Shown piece after piece: positions 34,831 to 44,285 of a stretch of DNA of 64,000 nucleotides. The stretch's first letter is position 1. Each line of letters begins with the position of its first letter. The stretch covers positions 1-64,000 of the forward strand of contig CAZLPU010000011.1 of the NCBI GenBank assembly GCA_964561475.1, written 5' to 3'. The stretch is from CAYUYV01 sp964561475 (GTDB lineage Bacteria; Pseudomonadota; Alphaproteobacteria; JAJFIK01). The position numbers and the translations under genes are program-made. A model generated the notes under the pieces. The model saw only the letters and a program-made list of their open reading frames with translations. It was not told the origin of the DNA and searched no databases.

Positions 34831-37800
34831 ATGAATATTGCAGAGTATTCCATCAAGAACCGGCTGATCATGTGGATCGTCGTGGCAATTTCCCTGGTGG
34901 GCGGCTACTTCGCCTATCAGACCATGCCCCGGTTCGAGGATCCCGAATTCACCATCCGGACTGCGCAGATCTACACCCAGTATCCTGGGGCGACACCTCT
35001 TGAAGTGGCCAACGAGGTGAGCGATGCCATCGAGACCGAACTGCAGAGCATGCAGGAAGTCGATGAGATCCGCTCCACCTCCAGTTATGGCTTCTCCATC
35101 GTCGAGGTGGATATCAAGCACGCGTTCTCGCCGAACAAGGATGACCTCTCCCGGGTCTTCAACCGTCTGCGCGCCAGGGTCTCCGATGCCCGCGCCAAGC
35201 TGCCCTCAGGTGCAGGGACACCGGTGGTCAATGACGATTTCGGTGACGTTTACGGCCTTTACTATGTGATCACCGGCCCAGGTTTTTCCCTGGCTGAACT
35301 CTATGAGTATGCCTGGGATCTGCGCACGGACCTTCTCGCGGTCGAGGACGTCGCCAAGGTCAGCACCTTCGGGGAACGGACCGAGGCGATCTATGTGGAA
35401 ATCGCCCGGGACCGGGCCGCAGCTTTCGGCGTGCAGCTTGAAAGCGTCTTTGCGGACCTCTCCGGCCAGAATGCCGTTGTGTCCGCGGGCGATGCCAAGG
35501 TCGGGGATCTGCGCGTGGTCATTCGGCCCACCGGTGAGCTGAGCTCCGTGGAAGCCATCGGCAATGTGGTGGTCTCCGGCAACAATGGCGGGGATATCAC
35601 CTATCTCCGCGACATCGCCACGGTGAGACGGGGCTATGTCGAGCCCGCAAGCGTCATGGCCCGGTTCAACGGCGCCGATGCGATTGCCTTGGGAATCTCG
35701 AATGTCAGCGGCTCGAATGTCGCCAAGATCGGCGAAGACATCCGGGCGAAACTGGCCGAAACCCAGGCGAGCCGTCCTCTCGGGATCGAAGTCCATGAGT
35801 TCTATCACCAGGGCGATGCGGTCAACGCGGCAGTGGAGAGCTTCGTTCTCAACGTGCTGGCGGCCGTGGTCATCGTGCTGGTCACCCTGTTCATCTTCAT
35901 GGGGCTGCGCTCGGCCTTGATCATCGGCGGCGTCCTGGTCATCACCATCGCCGCAACCCTGGTGACCATGTATTTGATGGCCATCCCCATGCACCGGATT
36001 TCCCTCGGGGCCTTGATCATCGCCCTGGGGATGCTCGTGGACAACGCCATCGTGATTACCGACGGCATCGTCAATGGGCTCAATCGCGGTGAAAAGCTGC
36101 TGACAACCGCCAAATCCATCGTGGGCAAGACCATCTGGGCGCTGCTCGGCGGTACCCTGGTGGGGATCATCGCCTTTGCCCCCATCGGCTTTGCGCCCGG
36201 GAACACCGGTGAATACTGTAACCACCTGTTCTGGGTGATCCTGATTTCACTGGGCTACAGCTGGCTGTTCGCCATCACCCTGGTGCCAATGTTGGCCAGC
36301 CTGATATTTCCGGAAGCCAAGTCGGACGGACCCGTGGAGGAGCCCAAAGACGGCTTTGCCATGAAGGCCTACAAATCGTTCCTGCGCGGTGTGCTGGATT
36401 TCCGGTTGGCGACCTTCGTTCTGGCAATCGGGGTCTTCGCGGCCTCGATCTGGTCCTTCCAGTTCGTGAAGAACAGCTTCTTCCCGAATGCGACCACGGA
36501 ACAAATCGCCATTGATTTCTTCCTGGCGGAAGGCACGGATATTGAACGCACCTCGGACTATATGAGGGAGATCGAGGCGAAGCTGGCGGAGTATGAGGGG
36601 ATTGAAGATGTCCATACCCTTATCGGCGGCAGCACCCTGCGCTACATGCTCATCTACCGGATTGAAAACCGGAACACGAGCTTCGCCCAGATCCTGTTGA
36701 ACGTGACCGATCTGGAAGCGGTCACGAGGCTGATGCCGATCCTTCAGCGCGACCTTGACGCTGGCTTCCCGGACGCCCAGGCCCGGGTCTCCCGCTTCGT
36801 GTTGGGGCCGAGCCAGGGCTCGAAGATCGAAGCCACCTTCCTTGGTCCCGATCCGGATGTTCTGCGCGGTCTGGCTAGCCAGGCAAGGTCGATCCTCGCG
36901 AACAATCCGTACACGATTGGGGTCAAGACAGACTGGCGCCAGCAGAAGCCTGTCTTTGAACCGCAATACGCCGCGGAGCGGGGCAATCGTGTCGGTGTGT
37001 CCCGGGAGGATCTGGCCAATACTCTCAATGCCACCTTCTCCGGGCGGACCGTGGGCACCTACCGGGACGGGGAGGACCTGATCCCGATCATCTACCGGGC
37101 GCCGGAGCGGGAACGGCTGGATCTGGCAACAGGTCTCAGCATCCAGATCCCCAGTGAGCGAACCGGCCAGACCGTGCCCCTGTCTGAAACCCTGGAGGGT
37201 GCCCGGGTTGTCTGGCGGGACAGCATGTTGAAGCGGGAAGACCGGGTCTGGGCCATTTCCGCCCAGGCGGACGCCATGAACGGGCTTCTGCCATCCCAGG
37301 TTCTGGCCATGGTGCAGGCCGACATCGAGGCCATCGAGTTGCCCCGGGGCTACCGGCTGCGCTGGGACGGCGAGGTGGGCGACAGTGCCGAAGCCAACGG
37401 CCAGCTCGCAGGGACCATTCCCCTTGGCATCCTTGCGATGGTTCTGGTGGTGGTCGTGCTGTTCAACGCCCTGCGCCAGCCCCTGGCGATCTGGCTGATG
37501 GTGCCCATGGTGATTGTCGGTGTGGCCGTCGGCCTGATCGCCACGGGCACGCCGCTGGAGTTCATGGCCATTCTTGGTGTCCTGTCCCTGGCGGGTCTGT
37601 TCATCAAGAACGCCATCGTGCTGGTGGATCAGATGGATCTGGAGATCCGGGAAGGCAAACCCCGTTTCGACGCGGTGGTGGACTCCGCGGCAAGCCGGGT
37701 GCGTCCCGTCATGCTCGGTGCCCTGACGACCGTTTTCGGTGTTCTGCCGCTGATGTCCGACGTGTTCTTCGGGTCCATGGCGGTGGTGATCGTCTTTGGT

Positions 37801-37899
37801 CTCAGCTTCGCGACGGTGCTGACCCTGGTGTTGCTGCCGGCAATCTACGCCGCCCTGTTCAACATCAAGCGCGCGGAACGAGCCGAAGCCGCCGCCTAA
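34831..37899 (+). CDS. RND family efflux pump permease subunit
   Basis: A 1022-residue inner-membrane proton-driven exporter of the AcrB/HAE-type superfamily. It has twelve expected membrane helices: one at residues 10-30, five clustered around 335-475 and the same pattern again after 530. The duplicated periplasmic porter domains are visible (FEDPEFTIRTAQIYTQYPGA near residue 32 is the family's pore-domain entry). In the helix-4 region GMLVDNAIVITDG supplies an aspartate of the proton relay. The length matches family members. It forms one operon with the adaptor; substrates are unknown. Confidence 0.96.
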   Translation: MNIAEYSIKNRLIMWIVVAISLVGGYFAYQTMPRFEDPEFTIRTAQIYTQYPGATPLEVANEVSDAIETELQSMQEVDEIRSTSSYGFSIVEVDIKHAFSPNKDDLSRVFNRLRARVSDARAKLPSGAGTPVVNDDFGDVYGLYYVITGPGFSLAELYEYAWDLRTDLLAVEDVAKVSTFGERTEAIYVEIARDRAAAFGVQLESVFADLSGQNAVVSAGDAKVGDLRVVIRPTGELSSVEAIGNVVVSGNNGGDITYLRDIATVRRGYVEPASVMARFNGADAIALGISNVSGSNVAKIGEDIRAKLAETQASRPLGIEVHEFYHQGDAVNAAVESFVLNVLAAVVIVLVTLFIFMGLRSALIIGGVLVITIAATLVTMYLMAIPMHRISLGALIIALGMLVDNAIVITDGIVNGLNRGEKLLTTAKSIVGKTIWALLGGTLVGIIAFAPIGFAPGNTGEYCNHLFWVILISLGYSWLFAITLVPMLASLIFPEAKSDGPVEEPKDGFAMKAYKSFLRGVLDFRLATFVLAIGVFAASIWSFQFVKNSFFPNATTEQIAIDFFLAEGTDIERTSDYMREIEAKLAEYEGIEDVHTLIGGSTLRYMLIYRIENRNTSFAQILLNVTDLEAVTRLMPILQRDLDAGFPDAQARVSRFVLGPSQGSKIEATFLGPDPDVLRGLASQARSILANNPYTIGVKTDWRQQKPVFEPQYAAERGNRVGVSREDLANTLNATFSGRTVGTYRDGEDLIPIIYRAPERERLDLATGLSIQIPSERTGQTVPLSETLEGARVVWRDSMLKREDRVWAISAQADAMNGLLPSQVLAMVQADIEAIELPRGYRLRWDGEVGDSAEANGQLAGTIPLGILAMVLVVVVLFNALRQPLAIWLMVPMVIVGVAVGLIATGTPLEFMAILGVLSLAGLFIKNAIVLVDQMDLEIREGKPRFDAVVDSAASRVRPVMLGALTTVFGVLPLMSDVFFGSMAVVIVFGLSFATVLTLVLLPAIYAALFNIKRAERAEAAA

Positions 37900-37923
37900 C
37901 CCCGTTTCAAAAGTCTGACGGCA

Positions 37924-37954
37924 AAGGGCGGCGCACCAAGCGTCGCCCTTTTTT
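37924..37954 (+). terminator. Intrinsic terminator of the RND efflux operon
   Basis: AAGGGCG (37924-37930) pairs with CGCCCTT (37944-37950), with extra inner pairs and a short loop, followed by a six-T run. It lies 25 bp past the pump stop codon. Confidence 0.9.
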
Positions 37955-38183
37955 GTTGGGCTGGGTTTTATGGCCTGGGCTTTTTGGGCTGCGCGAGGTT
38001 TGGATCTTGTGGCCTGTGTCCTGCACCCGGGGCGCCCGTTCCATCACGCAATCCCGCGCTGGCCGTGAGCGGCTTGTTGACCGGAGCACCGGTCCCCAAA
38101 TCCAATCAGAGGAAACATATTCCACCCCCGGTCCGTTTTTTGCCTACTCGCTTGGGCCGGCTCTGGGGTGAAGAGGAGGCATC

Positions 38184-38864
38184 ATGACCTATCACGTCCC
38201 GGAAACCCTCAATGCGGATTTTACCCGGCCCGCGATCGTTCGCGCCGGTGATCTGCCCTGGACCCCATCCCCCAGCGGCGGCGTGGACCGGCGCTTTCTG
38301 GACCGGGTCGGCGGCGAAGTGGCTCGGGCGACGACCATCGTGCGGTACGGGGCGGGCAGTTCCTTTTCCCGCCACGTCCATGACAAGGGCGAGGAGTTCC
38401 TGGTACTGAGCGGTGTCTTTTCGGACGAGACCGGTGATTTCCCCGCCGGCACGTATGTGCGCAATCCGCCGGGCAGCGGCCATGCTCCCTTCAGCCGCGA
38501 CGGCTGCATCATCTTCGTGAAACTGCGACAGATGCCCGATACGGAAGCCGGGACCGTGGTTGTTCAGACGCGGGAGCAACCTCTTGCCAAGACCGGCGTG
38601 GGGGGCCTCAAGCGTCTGGATCTCTATGGATCAGACACCGGCGAGCAGGTTGCCCTGGAGTTTCTGGCTCCGGGCACGGAATGGACCGGCCGCGCTGCCC
38701 AGGGCGGAGAGGAGATCCTCGTTCTCCACGGCGACATGGTCTATGGAGACGAGCGGTGCGGGCCAGAGACCTGGCTGCGATACCCGGAAGGCATGGCCCA
38801 ACCCATCCGCACGGAGAAGGGGTGCCTCATCTGGGTCAAGCGGGGCCATCTGCCGCCGGCCTGA
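38184..38864 (+). CDS. Double-cupin protein (ChrR-like cupin domains)
   Basis: A 226-residue protein built from two cupin repeats. The first has metal-type residues in SRHVHDKGEEFLVLSG followed by the later GHAPFS, consistent with His-x-His...Glu...His coordination. The second, from about residue 150 (EFLAPGTEWTGRAAQGGEEILVLHG), keeps the fold but lacks the histidines, as in anti-sigma ChrR-type and related paired cupins. No sigma factor gene is adjacent, so a ChrR function is unlikely to be simple, and an enzymatic role is possible. ATG 38184 has GAGGAGG upstream. Confidence 0.85.
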   Translation: MTYHVPETLNADFTRPAIVRAGDLPWTPSPSGGVDRRFLDRVGGEVARATTIVRYGAGSSFSRHVHDKGEEFLVLSGVFSDETGDFPAGTYVRNPPGSGHAPFSRDGCIIFVKLRQMPDTEAGTVVVQTREQPLAKTGVGGLKRLDLYGSDTGEQVALEFLAPGTEWTGRAAQGGEEILVLHGDMVYGDERCGPETWLRYPEGMAQPIRTEKGCLIWVKRGHLPPA

Positions 38865-38971
38865 TTCCCGGCCTGATTCAATGAGATCCGGTTTCGTTCA
38901 AACGGAAGCGGCGCTGTTGTCTTGTCGCTCACGGTGCGCAGCACCTCCGCGGGGGCACCCAGCAGGGGGGA

Positions 38972-40006
38972 TCACTTGCGCCGGAACAGGCTTGAGGCCC
39001 CATAACCGAAGGCAACCGCCGTGAACACAGCGAACAGACCATAGAGCAGGGGGGTCTGGTGGGCGAACTGGTAGACGGTGTTCTCGAACCCGTCTTTCTC
39101 AACGACCAGGGGAACGGTCTGTGCACCGATCACTTCACCGTCCCGAATGGCCAGAACCCTGGCGGTGTATGTGCCCAGGGGCACCTGGGCGGGCAGGTCG
39201 ATCACCGCATGAAAAAGACGCCCGCCCCGGAGCACCACACCCCCCGGCTCCTCGATATACAGGTTCTTGTTCTGCTTCAGACGAATAAGGGCCTGCCGGA
39301 AGGACTCCAGCTCGTCGGCTGAAGCGGACTGTTCCGCATCGATACCGCCTGAGGATTCATCGCCAGTCTCATCGCCGGTGTCGCCCCCAACCTCACCCTC
39401 TGCCTCATCTTCGACCAGATCCTCTGCCGGGGTCTGCGCGTCGTCCGTGTTCGACGGCTGCCCCAGGATCATGGTGCTGTCCCGTGGCTCATCAGGAACC
39501 GGTGTCGGGGCTGGGACAGGGGTCGGTGCCATGGGAAGGGGGGCGGTGACATTGAAGCCCAGCCGGTTGCGGTTGAGAAAGGCCTCATCGGCGATCTCGT
39601 CCAGAGGGCGTGTGCTGATGATGGAAAGGAAGGAGGGGACCTCCCGGAAGGTCATGGCTTCGCGGTTGACCCAGATACCGCCCACATTGCTCTTCTGGCG
39701 CACGGTCACATTCTGGACCGGTCCCTCAAGGCGGATGATGACGTCCACCGGTGCCGGGCGGCTGATCAGGAAGCCGTCGCTGGACTGGGCCTGGGGTGAG
39801 CCGACAAGGCCGAATGCATGGATGCGTGCCCCGGTGAAGTTGGAGTGGATCTTGACTACATAGTCGGAGAAATCCGCGATCAGGGTTTCCGCCCGCGCCG
39901 GAGCCGACAAACACATGCCCAAGCAAACGATCCCGAGCAGCCTCCAGACCAGGGCCGCCGGTCTTGCCCGGAGAGTTCTACGCGCGGCGGGCCGGACCGT
40001 TCCCAT
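38972..40006 (-). CDS. TIGR02186 family protein, membrane-anchored
   Basis: A 344-residue protein with an N-terminal signal segment (residues 20-40, ending in ARA-ETL), a periplasmic domain with the DYVVKIHSNFTGARIHAFG family pattern, an acidic linker rich in Asp/Glu/Ser (about 190-230) and a C-terminal membrane helix (ending GYGASSLFRRK). This family is alphaproteobacterial and frequently adjacent to TauE/SafE exporters, as here. The start is ATG 40006, whose A is the last base of the upstream gene's TGA stop (TGATG); a GTG at 40009 is in frame. The role is unknown, probably linked to sulfite or organosulfur export. Confidence 0.88.
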   Translation of the reverse strand: MGTVRPAARRTLRARPAALVWRLLGIVCLGMCLSAPARAETLIADFSDYVVKIHSNFTGARIHAFGLVGSPQAQSSDGFLISRPAPVDVIIRLEGPVQNVTVRQKSNVGGIWVNREAMTFREVPSFLSIISTRPLDEIADEAFLNRNRLGFNVTAPLPMAPTPVPAPTPVPDEPRDSTMILGQPSNTDDAQTPAEDLVEDEAEGEVGGDTGDETGDESSGGIDAEQSASADELESFRQALIRLKQNKNLYIEEPGGVVLRGGRLFHAVIDLPAQVPLGTYTARVLAIRDGEVIGAQTVPLVVEKDGFENTVYQFAHQTPLLYGLFAVFTAVAFGYGASSLFRRK

Positions 40007-40929
40007 CACCCTTCTCCCACCGTCAGGGAAAAGAGTTCTTCCGGGGTCATGAAAAGATCGAGAGCAAGTTTGAGACAGACCGCAAGAACGAGAACGCCCA
40101 GAAGGGCCCGCAACTGATCGCCGCGCAGTTTATGCCCGATACGCACCCCGAGCTGGACGCCGAACACCCCGCCAACCAGAAGCAGCAGCGCCAGGATCAC
40201 ATCCACGGTCTGATTGGTGACCGAATGGAGGATCGTGACCAGGGCTGTGACAAACAGGATTTGAAAGAGGGAGGTTCCGACCACAATATTAGTAGGCATC
40301 CGTAGCAGGTAGATCATGGCGGGCACCATGATGAAGCCGCCGCCGACCCCCATAATCGCGGCCAGCAGCCCAACCACAAAGCCGATGGCCAGGGGCAGAA
40401 GCGCACTGATGTAAAGCCGCGAGGCCTTGAAGCGCATCTTGAACGGGAGCCCGTGAACCCAGGTGTGACGGTTCTTGCGCCGGGATGCCGGCCGGCGGCC
40501 CTTGTCATGGGCCCGCATGGCGCTGAACCCTTCAGCGACCATCAAGGAGCCGATCACCCCCAAGAGCACCACATAGGATATGGAAATCAGCAGCTCCACC
40601 TGCCCGATCTGGTGAAGCAAACGAAAGATGCCGATCCCCGCGACGGAGCCCACGACACCGCCGGCCAGAAGGACCGTGCCCATGCGGAAATCCACCGCCT
40701 TGCGCCGCCAATGGGCCGACACGCCGCTGACAGATGATGCCACGATCTGGTTGGCTTCCGTGGCGACGGCAACGGCGGGGGGGATTCCGTAGAAAATCAG
40801 AAGAGGGGTCATCAGGAAGCCGCCGCCGACCCCGAACATGCCCGACAGGACACCCACACCACCGCCCATGAGCAGGATGACAAGCGCGTTCACGGAAATT
40901 TCCGCGATGGGCAGATAGATCTGGAACAT
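40006..40929 (-). CDS. Sulfite exporter TauE/SafE family protein
   Basis: A 307-residue transporter with about eight membrane segments in two pseudo-repeats. The first repeat has GVGVLSGMFGVGGGFLMTPLLIFYGIPP and the second GLLAAIMGVGGGFIMVPAMIYLL, with the characteristic GVGGGF motif in each. The family exports sulfite or sulfoacetate; the substrate here is not proven. Start chosen at ATG 40929 (MFQIYLPIAEIS); the frame is open further upstream without homology. Its stop overlaps the downstream TIGR02186 start, so the two are one transcript with coupled translation. Confidence 0.93.
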   Translation of the reverse strand: MFQIYLPIAEISVNALVILLMGGGVGVLSGMFGVGGGFLMTPLLIFYGIPPAVAVATEANQIVASSVSGVSAHWRRKAVDFRMGTVLLAGGVVGSVAGIGIFRLLHQIGQVELLISISYVVLLGVIGSLMVAEGFSAMRAHDKGRRPASRRKNRHTWVHGLPFKMRFKASRLYISALLPLAIGFVVGLLAAIMGVGGGFIMVPAMIYLLRMPTNIVVGTSLFQILFVTALVTILHSVTNQTVDVILALLLLVGGVFGVQLGVRIGHKLRGDQLRALLGVLVLAVCLKLALDLFMTPEELFSLTVGEG

Positions 40930-41144
40930 GGTACCCGGTCGTCCGGAGGCGGAAGATGACGGCTTACACCGCGCCCACGACCCGGCTGGCATGGAGCCGG
41001 GCAGCGTAGCCGGTCAGAGTAAACCAATGGCGTTGCTCTAGCATAGCCTTGGATTACTGCCCAGGGCAGTGTCCCTGGAAAGATCCACCATATCCATGTG
41101 GGCATTCCATGGCGGCTGGGCAGGTATCGCCAAACGAGGGCGTC

Positions 41145-44100
41145 TTACCGGCCCTGGCGGGCCTGCGCCCTCAACCGGTCCATGAGAGTGGCCGACCATT
41201 CGCCGGTGACGGGGAGACCGGCCGTGCGCTGGAACTGGCGCACCGCCTCCCGGGTCCTTGGACCGAACGTGCCGTCCACGGCGCCGATATCATAGCCAAT
41301 CCCGGCGAGCAGGGACTGCATCATCTCGATGTCGCCGGGCTGGCTGTTCCTGTCCGCGGTTTTGTCTTGAAACAAACCATTCGCGGCCTTGTTCATCTCC
41401 TCGGGTGTCCAGTTCGCCGCCTGAGAGCGGATGGCCTGGCCTTCCTGACCGAGGGACCGGGTCAGATCGTCCCGGTGGATCACAGCTTCCTGATCGCCCT
41501 GGGCCGCCGCGATGGTGAACCAATGCAGGGCCTGGGCAGGGTCACGGTTCACCCCTTCACCGCGCAGATAGAGGACGGCAAGGTTGAACTGGGAATCCGT
41601 CACGCCAAGCCGTGCGGCCCGTTCAAACCAGGAGGCGGCGCGGGTGTAGTCCTGGGGCACACCGACTCCGGAGGCAAAGATGACCGCCAGATTGTGCATG
41701 GCGCGGCGGTTACCGGCGAGGGCCGCGACCTCGAAATGGCTGCGGGCCCGGGCCTGATCCTGGGCCACCCCCCGCCCTTCCTGATAGAGCGTGCCCAGAT
41801 GATAGTGGGCGGCTGCCAGTCCGGACCGGGCCGCCTGATCCAGCATGCGGGCGGCGTTCTGGTCTGAGGTACTTCCCTGTCGGGCATTCAGGAGGGAGAT
41901 GGCTTCCGCATACAGGGCTTCGCCGTTCAGGGAGGCATTGCGGCTGTCGAGAAGGGGTGTGCCGGCCAGGGCAGGGCTGGTCTCCAGCCTCGTTGTCCCC
42001 GAATTGCCTGTTCCCGGATTGCTTGCCCCCGCGTCCTGGCGCAGGGCGCCCGCCCTCGGATCAATCCGGCCGATTGATGAGGGAGCCGGATCTTCCAAGG
42101 CGCTGAGGGCGCTTTGACCCATGCCATCAAGGCCGCCGACACCGGCGGTGTTCGTGGCAGCGAGAGTATCGAACACCGGAGCCAATGGGCCTGATCCGGT
42201 ATCGGATGGGAGCGCGGCGTCTTGCCAGAACGGCGTTGCGCCGGAGCCCGGTGCGGATGGGCCACCGTCCTGATCCAGGCCGCGCATGAGCACCATGGCC
42301 CCAACCGCAAGGGCGCCGAGGCAGGCCGTGGTCAGCAAGACAATCGCAACCGGCCGGTTGGTCCAGCTGCGCTCTTCCGGGTCATCGGAAAAGTCCGCCG
42401 CATTCTGATGGGTCCTGCCGCGGCCGGAGGATCCGGCCAGGGGGCGGTCCCGGTTCGCATACGCGTCTTCGCCCGGTGTTTCCGAGCTCTCATTCCGGAA
42501 GGCCTGCTCGTCGAAGGTGGGCGGTTCATCCAGAAAGGCGGTTTCCTCGCGGGTGCCCTGGAACCACTTCTGGCCTGGCTCATCCTGCCTTAGGGGCCGG
42601 TCCTGCTCGTAATCCTGTTCCTGGCCGTTGCGCTCTTCCTCCGCCCGTGCCCGGGCAGCGGCTTCAGCAGCCTCGCGGGCTGCATCGAGAAAGTCGAAAG
42701 GACCCGATGGATCGTCGTCTTCGTCCTCAAAGGCCGTCTGGCTGTAGGCGCTTTCCCGTGTCTCGGGCCCGTCGGCGCGCAGACCCATGGCTTGCCCGTG
42801 ATCATTCTCATCCTGACCTTGGCTATCAAATCCTTGGTGGGCTTCGCGGAACGGGGGTGTATCGCGTTCCGCGGCGGTGTCCTCATCGGTGACGACGCCC
42901 TGTCGGGGGCCCTGGATCATCCGGTCTGCGAGCGTGCGCATCTCTGCGCGCAGATCTTCCAGACTGCGGGTGTTTTGTCGCTCCATCTGATCAAGACGGT
43001 CGTCGAGCATGTCAAAACTGGCGGAATTGCTGTTTCCGGAGCCACCGCCGGAGAACTGGGGTCCATCGTCCCGCAGGGCCTGGAGATGATCGTGGATGGC
43101 GGTGACATCCCGCTCCAGGGTCTGGATGGCCTCGGCGCTGCGGTCTTCCGCCCCTTCCAGACGCTGGGTGAATTCATCCAGAGCCTTGCCCAAAGCCCGG
43201 TCCAGAGCACCGGAAAGCGCGGTGTTCAAGGCCCCGTCCAGGGCGCCGGTCAGGGCACCGCTGACAGCACCATCAAGGGCCCCGTCCAAGGCTTCGGTTA
43301 CCGTGCGGACAGTCTGTTCCTGCATCCGCTGCTCAAGGGCCGCAAGGGCCTTGGGCTGAACGGCGCTTTGGGCCTTGGAGGAGACATGGTCCAGGGTTTC
43401 GCTGAGTTCGAAGATCCGCTCACGCAGGGAATCGGTACCCGCCGCATGATCCCCCTGCAATTCCTCGATCCGGGCTTCCATCTGGCTCAGCTTGGCCTCA
43501 ATCGCCCCAAGCCCGCCGGCACCTTCATCGTCCCGTTCCTCTGCCTGGAGGGTGAGACGGCGGACCGCATCCTCCAGCCCCGCCAGGGATTCCAGGTCGC
43601 CCTTGTCCGCCTGTTCAAGCTGGGTCATCCGGGCGCCCAGATCCTGCACCTGGGTGGTCAGGGCACGGAAAGCATTGATGAATTCGGCGTTGACGGCGGT
43701 GCCTTGGCCAGGGGCCTCCTCCGGGCTGTCCTGAGTGGCGGCATTGTCTCCGGAGATCCTGGACGCGAGTGCCGAAAGGGCATCGGTGATACCGGTGAAT
43801 GCCCGGGCGCTGCGCTCATCCGCCTTGTCCATACGGGACGCCAGGGCATCGATGGCGTTGGTCAGAGGCGCGATGTCGAGTTCGGTTGCATCAGGTGTGC
43901 GTGCGGGGGCAGGCGCTGGAGCGGCGCTGGGGGCCGGACCCGGGAGGTTCTGCTCCGGCAAGCTGTTCGGTTCGGCCAAGTGGTCTTGTTCGTCCCGATT
44001 ATCCTGGTCCGAAGTCCGGTTGCGGTTGCGTTCTTTTTCCCGCTGCCGGTCGCGATCCATCGGACGGGTGCTGCGCATACGCTGGAGGGCTTCGTTGATC

Positions 44101-44285
44101 GCAGCGGAATAATCGGCCGGGTCGTGGGGGAGTGTCCGGCGAAGCTCGGCTTCATCGGCCGCACCATGGTCCCCGCGAGACTCCGGATCATGGGCCGTCT
44201 GCGCGCCATGGCTGGCTTCATCTCGCGTGTCGGGTTCCTCAAACTCAGGAACATGGGCCGTGGCTTGGTTCACGAACGCCTCCAA
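41145..44285 (-). CDS. PodJ-like Sel1-repeat and peptidoglycan-binding membrane protein
   Basis: A 1046-residue protein resembling alphaproteobacterial PodJ-type polar scaffold proteins. Residues 1-480 are cytoplasmic and rich in coiled coil (for example the LEALEQRMQEQ and MEARIEELQGDH segments), with an Ala/Leu-rich degenerate repeat at about 330-375. A long acidic, Gln/Glu-rich stretch precedes a membrane helix at about 644-664 (PVAIVLLTTACLGALAVGAM). The periplasmic part carries Sel1 repeats from about residue 790 (for example AAHYHLGTLYQEGRGV and FNLAVLYLRGEGV), and the C-terminal 65 residues are a peptidoglycan-binding type 1 domain (DIGAVDGTFGPRTREAVRQFQ). Such proteins mark a cell pole in Caulobacter. 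True PodJ orthology is not proven from sequence alone. Confidence 0.85.
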   Translation of the reverse strand: MEAFVNQATAHVPEFEEPDTRDEASHGAQTAHDPESRGDHGAADEAELRRTLPHDPADYSAAINEALQRMRSTRPMDRDRQREKERNRNRTSDQDNRDEQDHLAEPNSLPEQNLPGPAPSAAPAPAPARTPDATELDIAPLTNAIDALASRMDKADERSARAFTGITDALSALASRISGDNAATQDSPEEAPGQGTAVNAEFINAFRALTTQVQDLGARMTQLEQADKGDLESLAGLEDAVRRLTLQAEERDDEGAGGLGAIEAKLSQMEARIEELQGDHAAGTDSLRERIFELSETLDHVSSKAQSAVQPKALAALEQRMQEQTVRTVTEALDGALDGAVSGALTGALDGALNTALSGALDRALGKALDEFTQRLEGAEDRSAEAIQTLERDVTAIHDHLQALRDDGPQFSGGGSGNSNSASFDMLDDRLDQMERQNTRSLEDLRAEMRTLADRMIQGPRQGVVTDEDTAAERDTPPFREAHQGFDSQGQDENDHGQAMGLRADGPETRESAYSQTAFEDEDDDPSGPFDFLDAAREAAEAAARARAEEERNGQEQDYEQDRPLRQDEPGQKWFQGTREETAFLDEPPTFDEQAFRNESSETPGEDAYANRDRPLAGSSGRGRTHQNAADFSDDPEERSWTNRPVAIVLLTTACLGALAVGAMVLMRGLDQDGGPSAPGSGATPFWQDAALPSDTGSGPLAPVFDTLAATNTAGVGGLDGMGQSALSALEDPAPSSIGRIDPRAGALRQDAGASNPGTGNSGTTRLETSPALAGTPLLDSRNASLNGEALYAEAISLLNARQGSTSDQNAARMLDQAARSGLAAAHYHLGTLYQEGRGVAQDQARARSHFEVAALAGNRRAMHNLAVIFASGVGVPQDYTRAASWFERAARLGVTDSQFNLAVLYLRGEGVNRDPAQALHWFTIAAAQGDQEAVIHRDDLTRSLGQEGQAIRSQAANWTPEEMNKAANGLFQDKTADRNSQPGDIEMMQSLLAGIGYDIGAVDGTFGPRTREAVRQFQRTAGLPVTGEWSATLMDRLRAQARQGR
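41992..42036 (-). repeat. 15-nt tandem repeats in the PodJ-like protein
   Basis: Three divergent 15-nt units (41992-42006, 42007-42021, 42022-42036) encode a Gly/Asn/Ser/Thr-rich pentapeptide linker in the periplasmic part, N-terminal to the Sel1 repeats. Confidence 0.6.
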
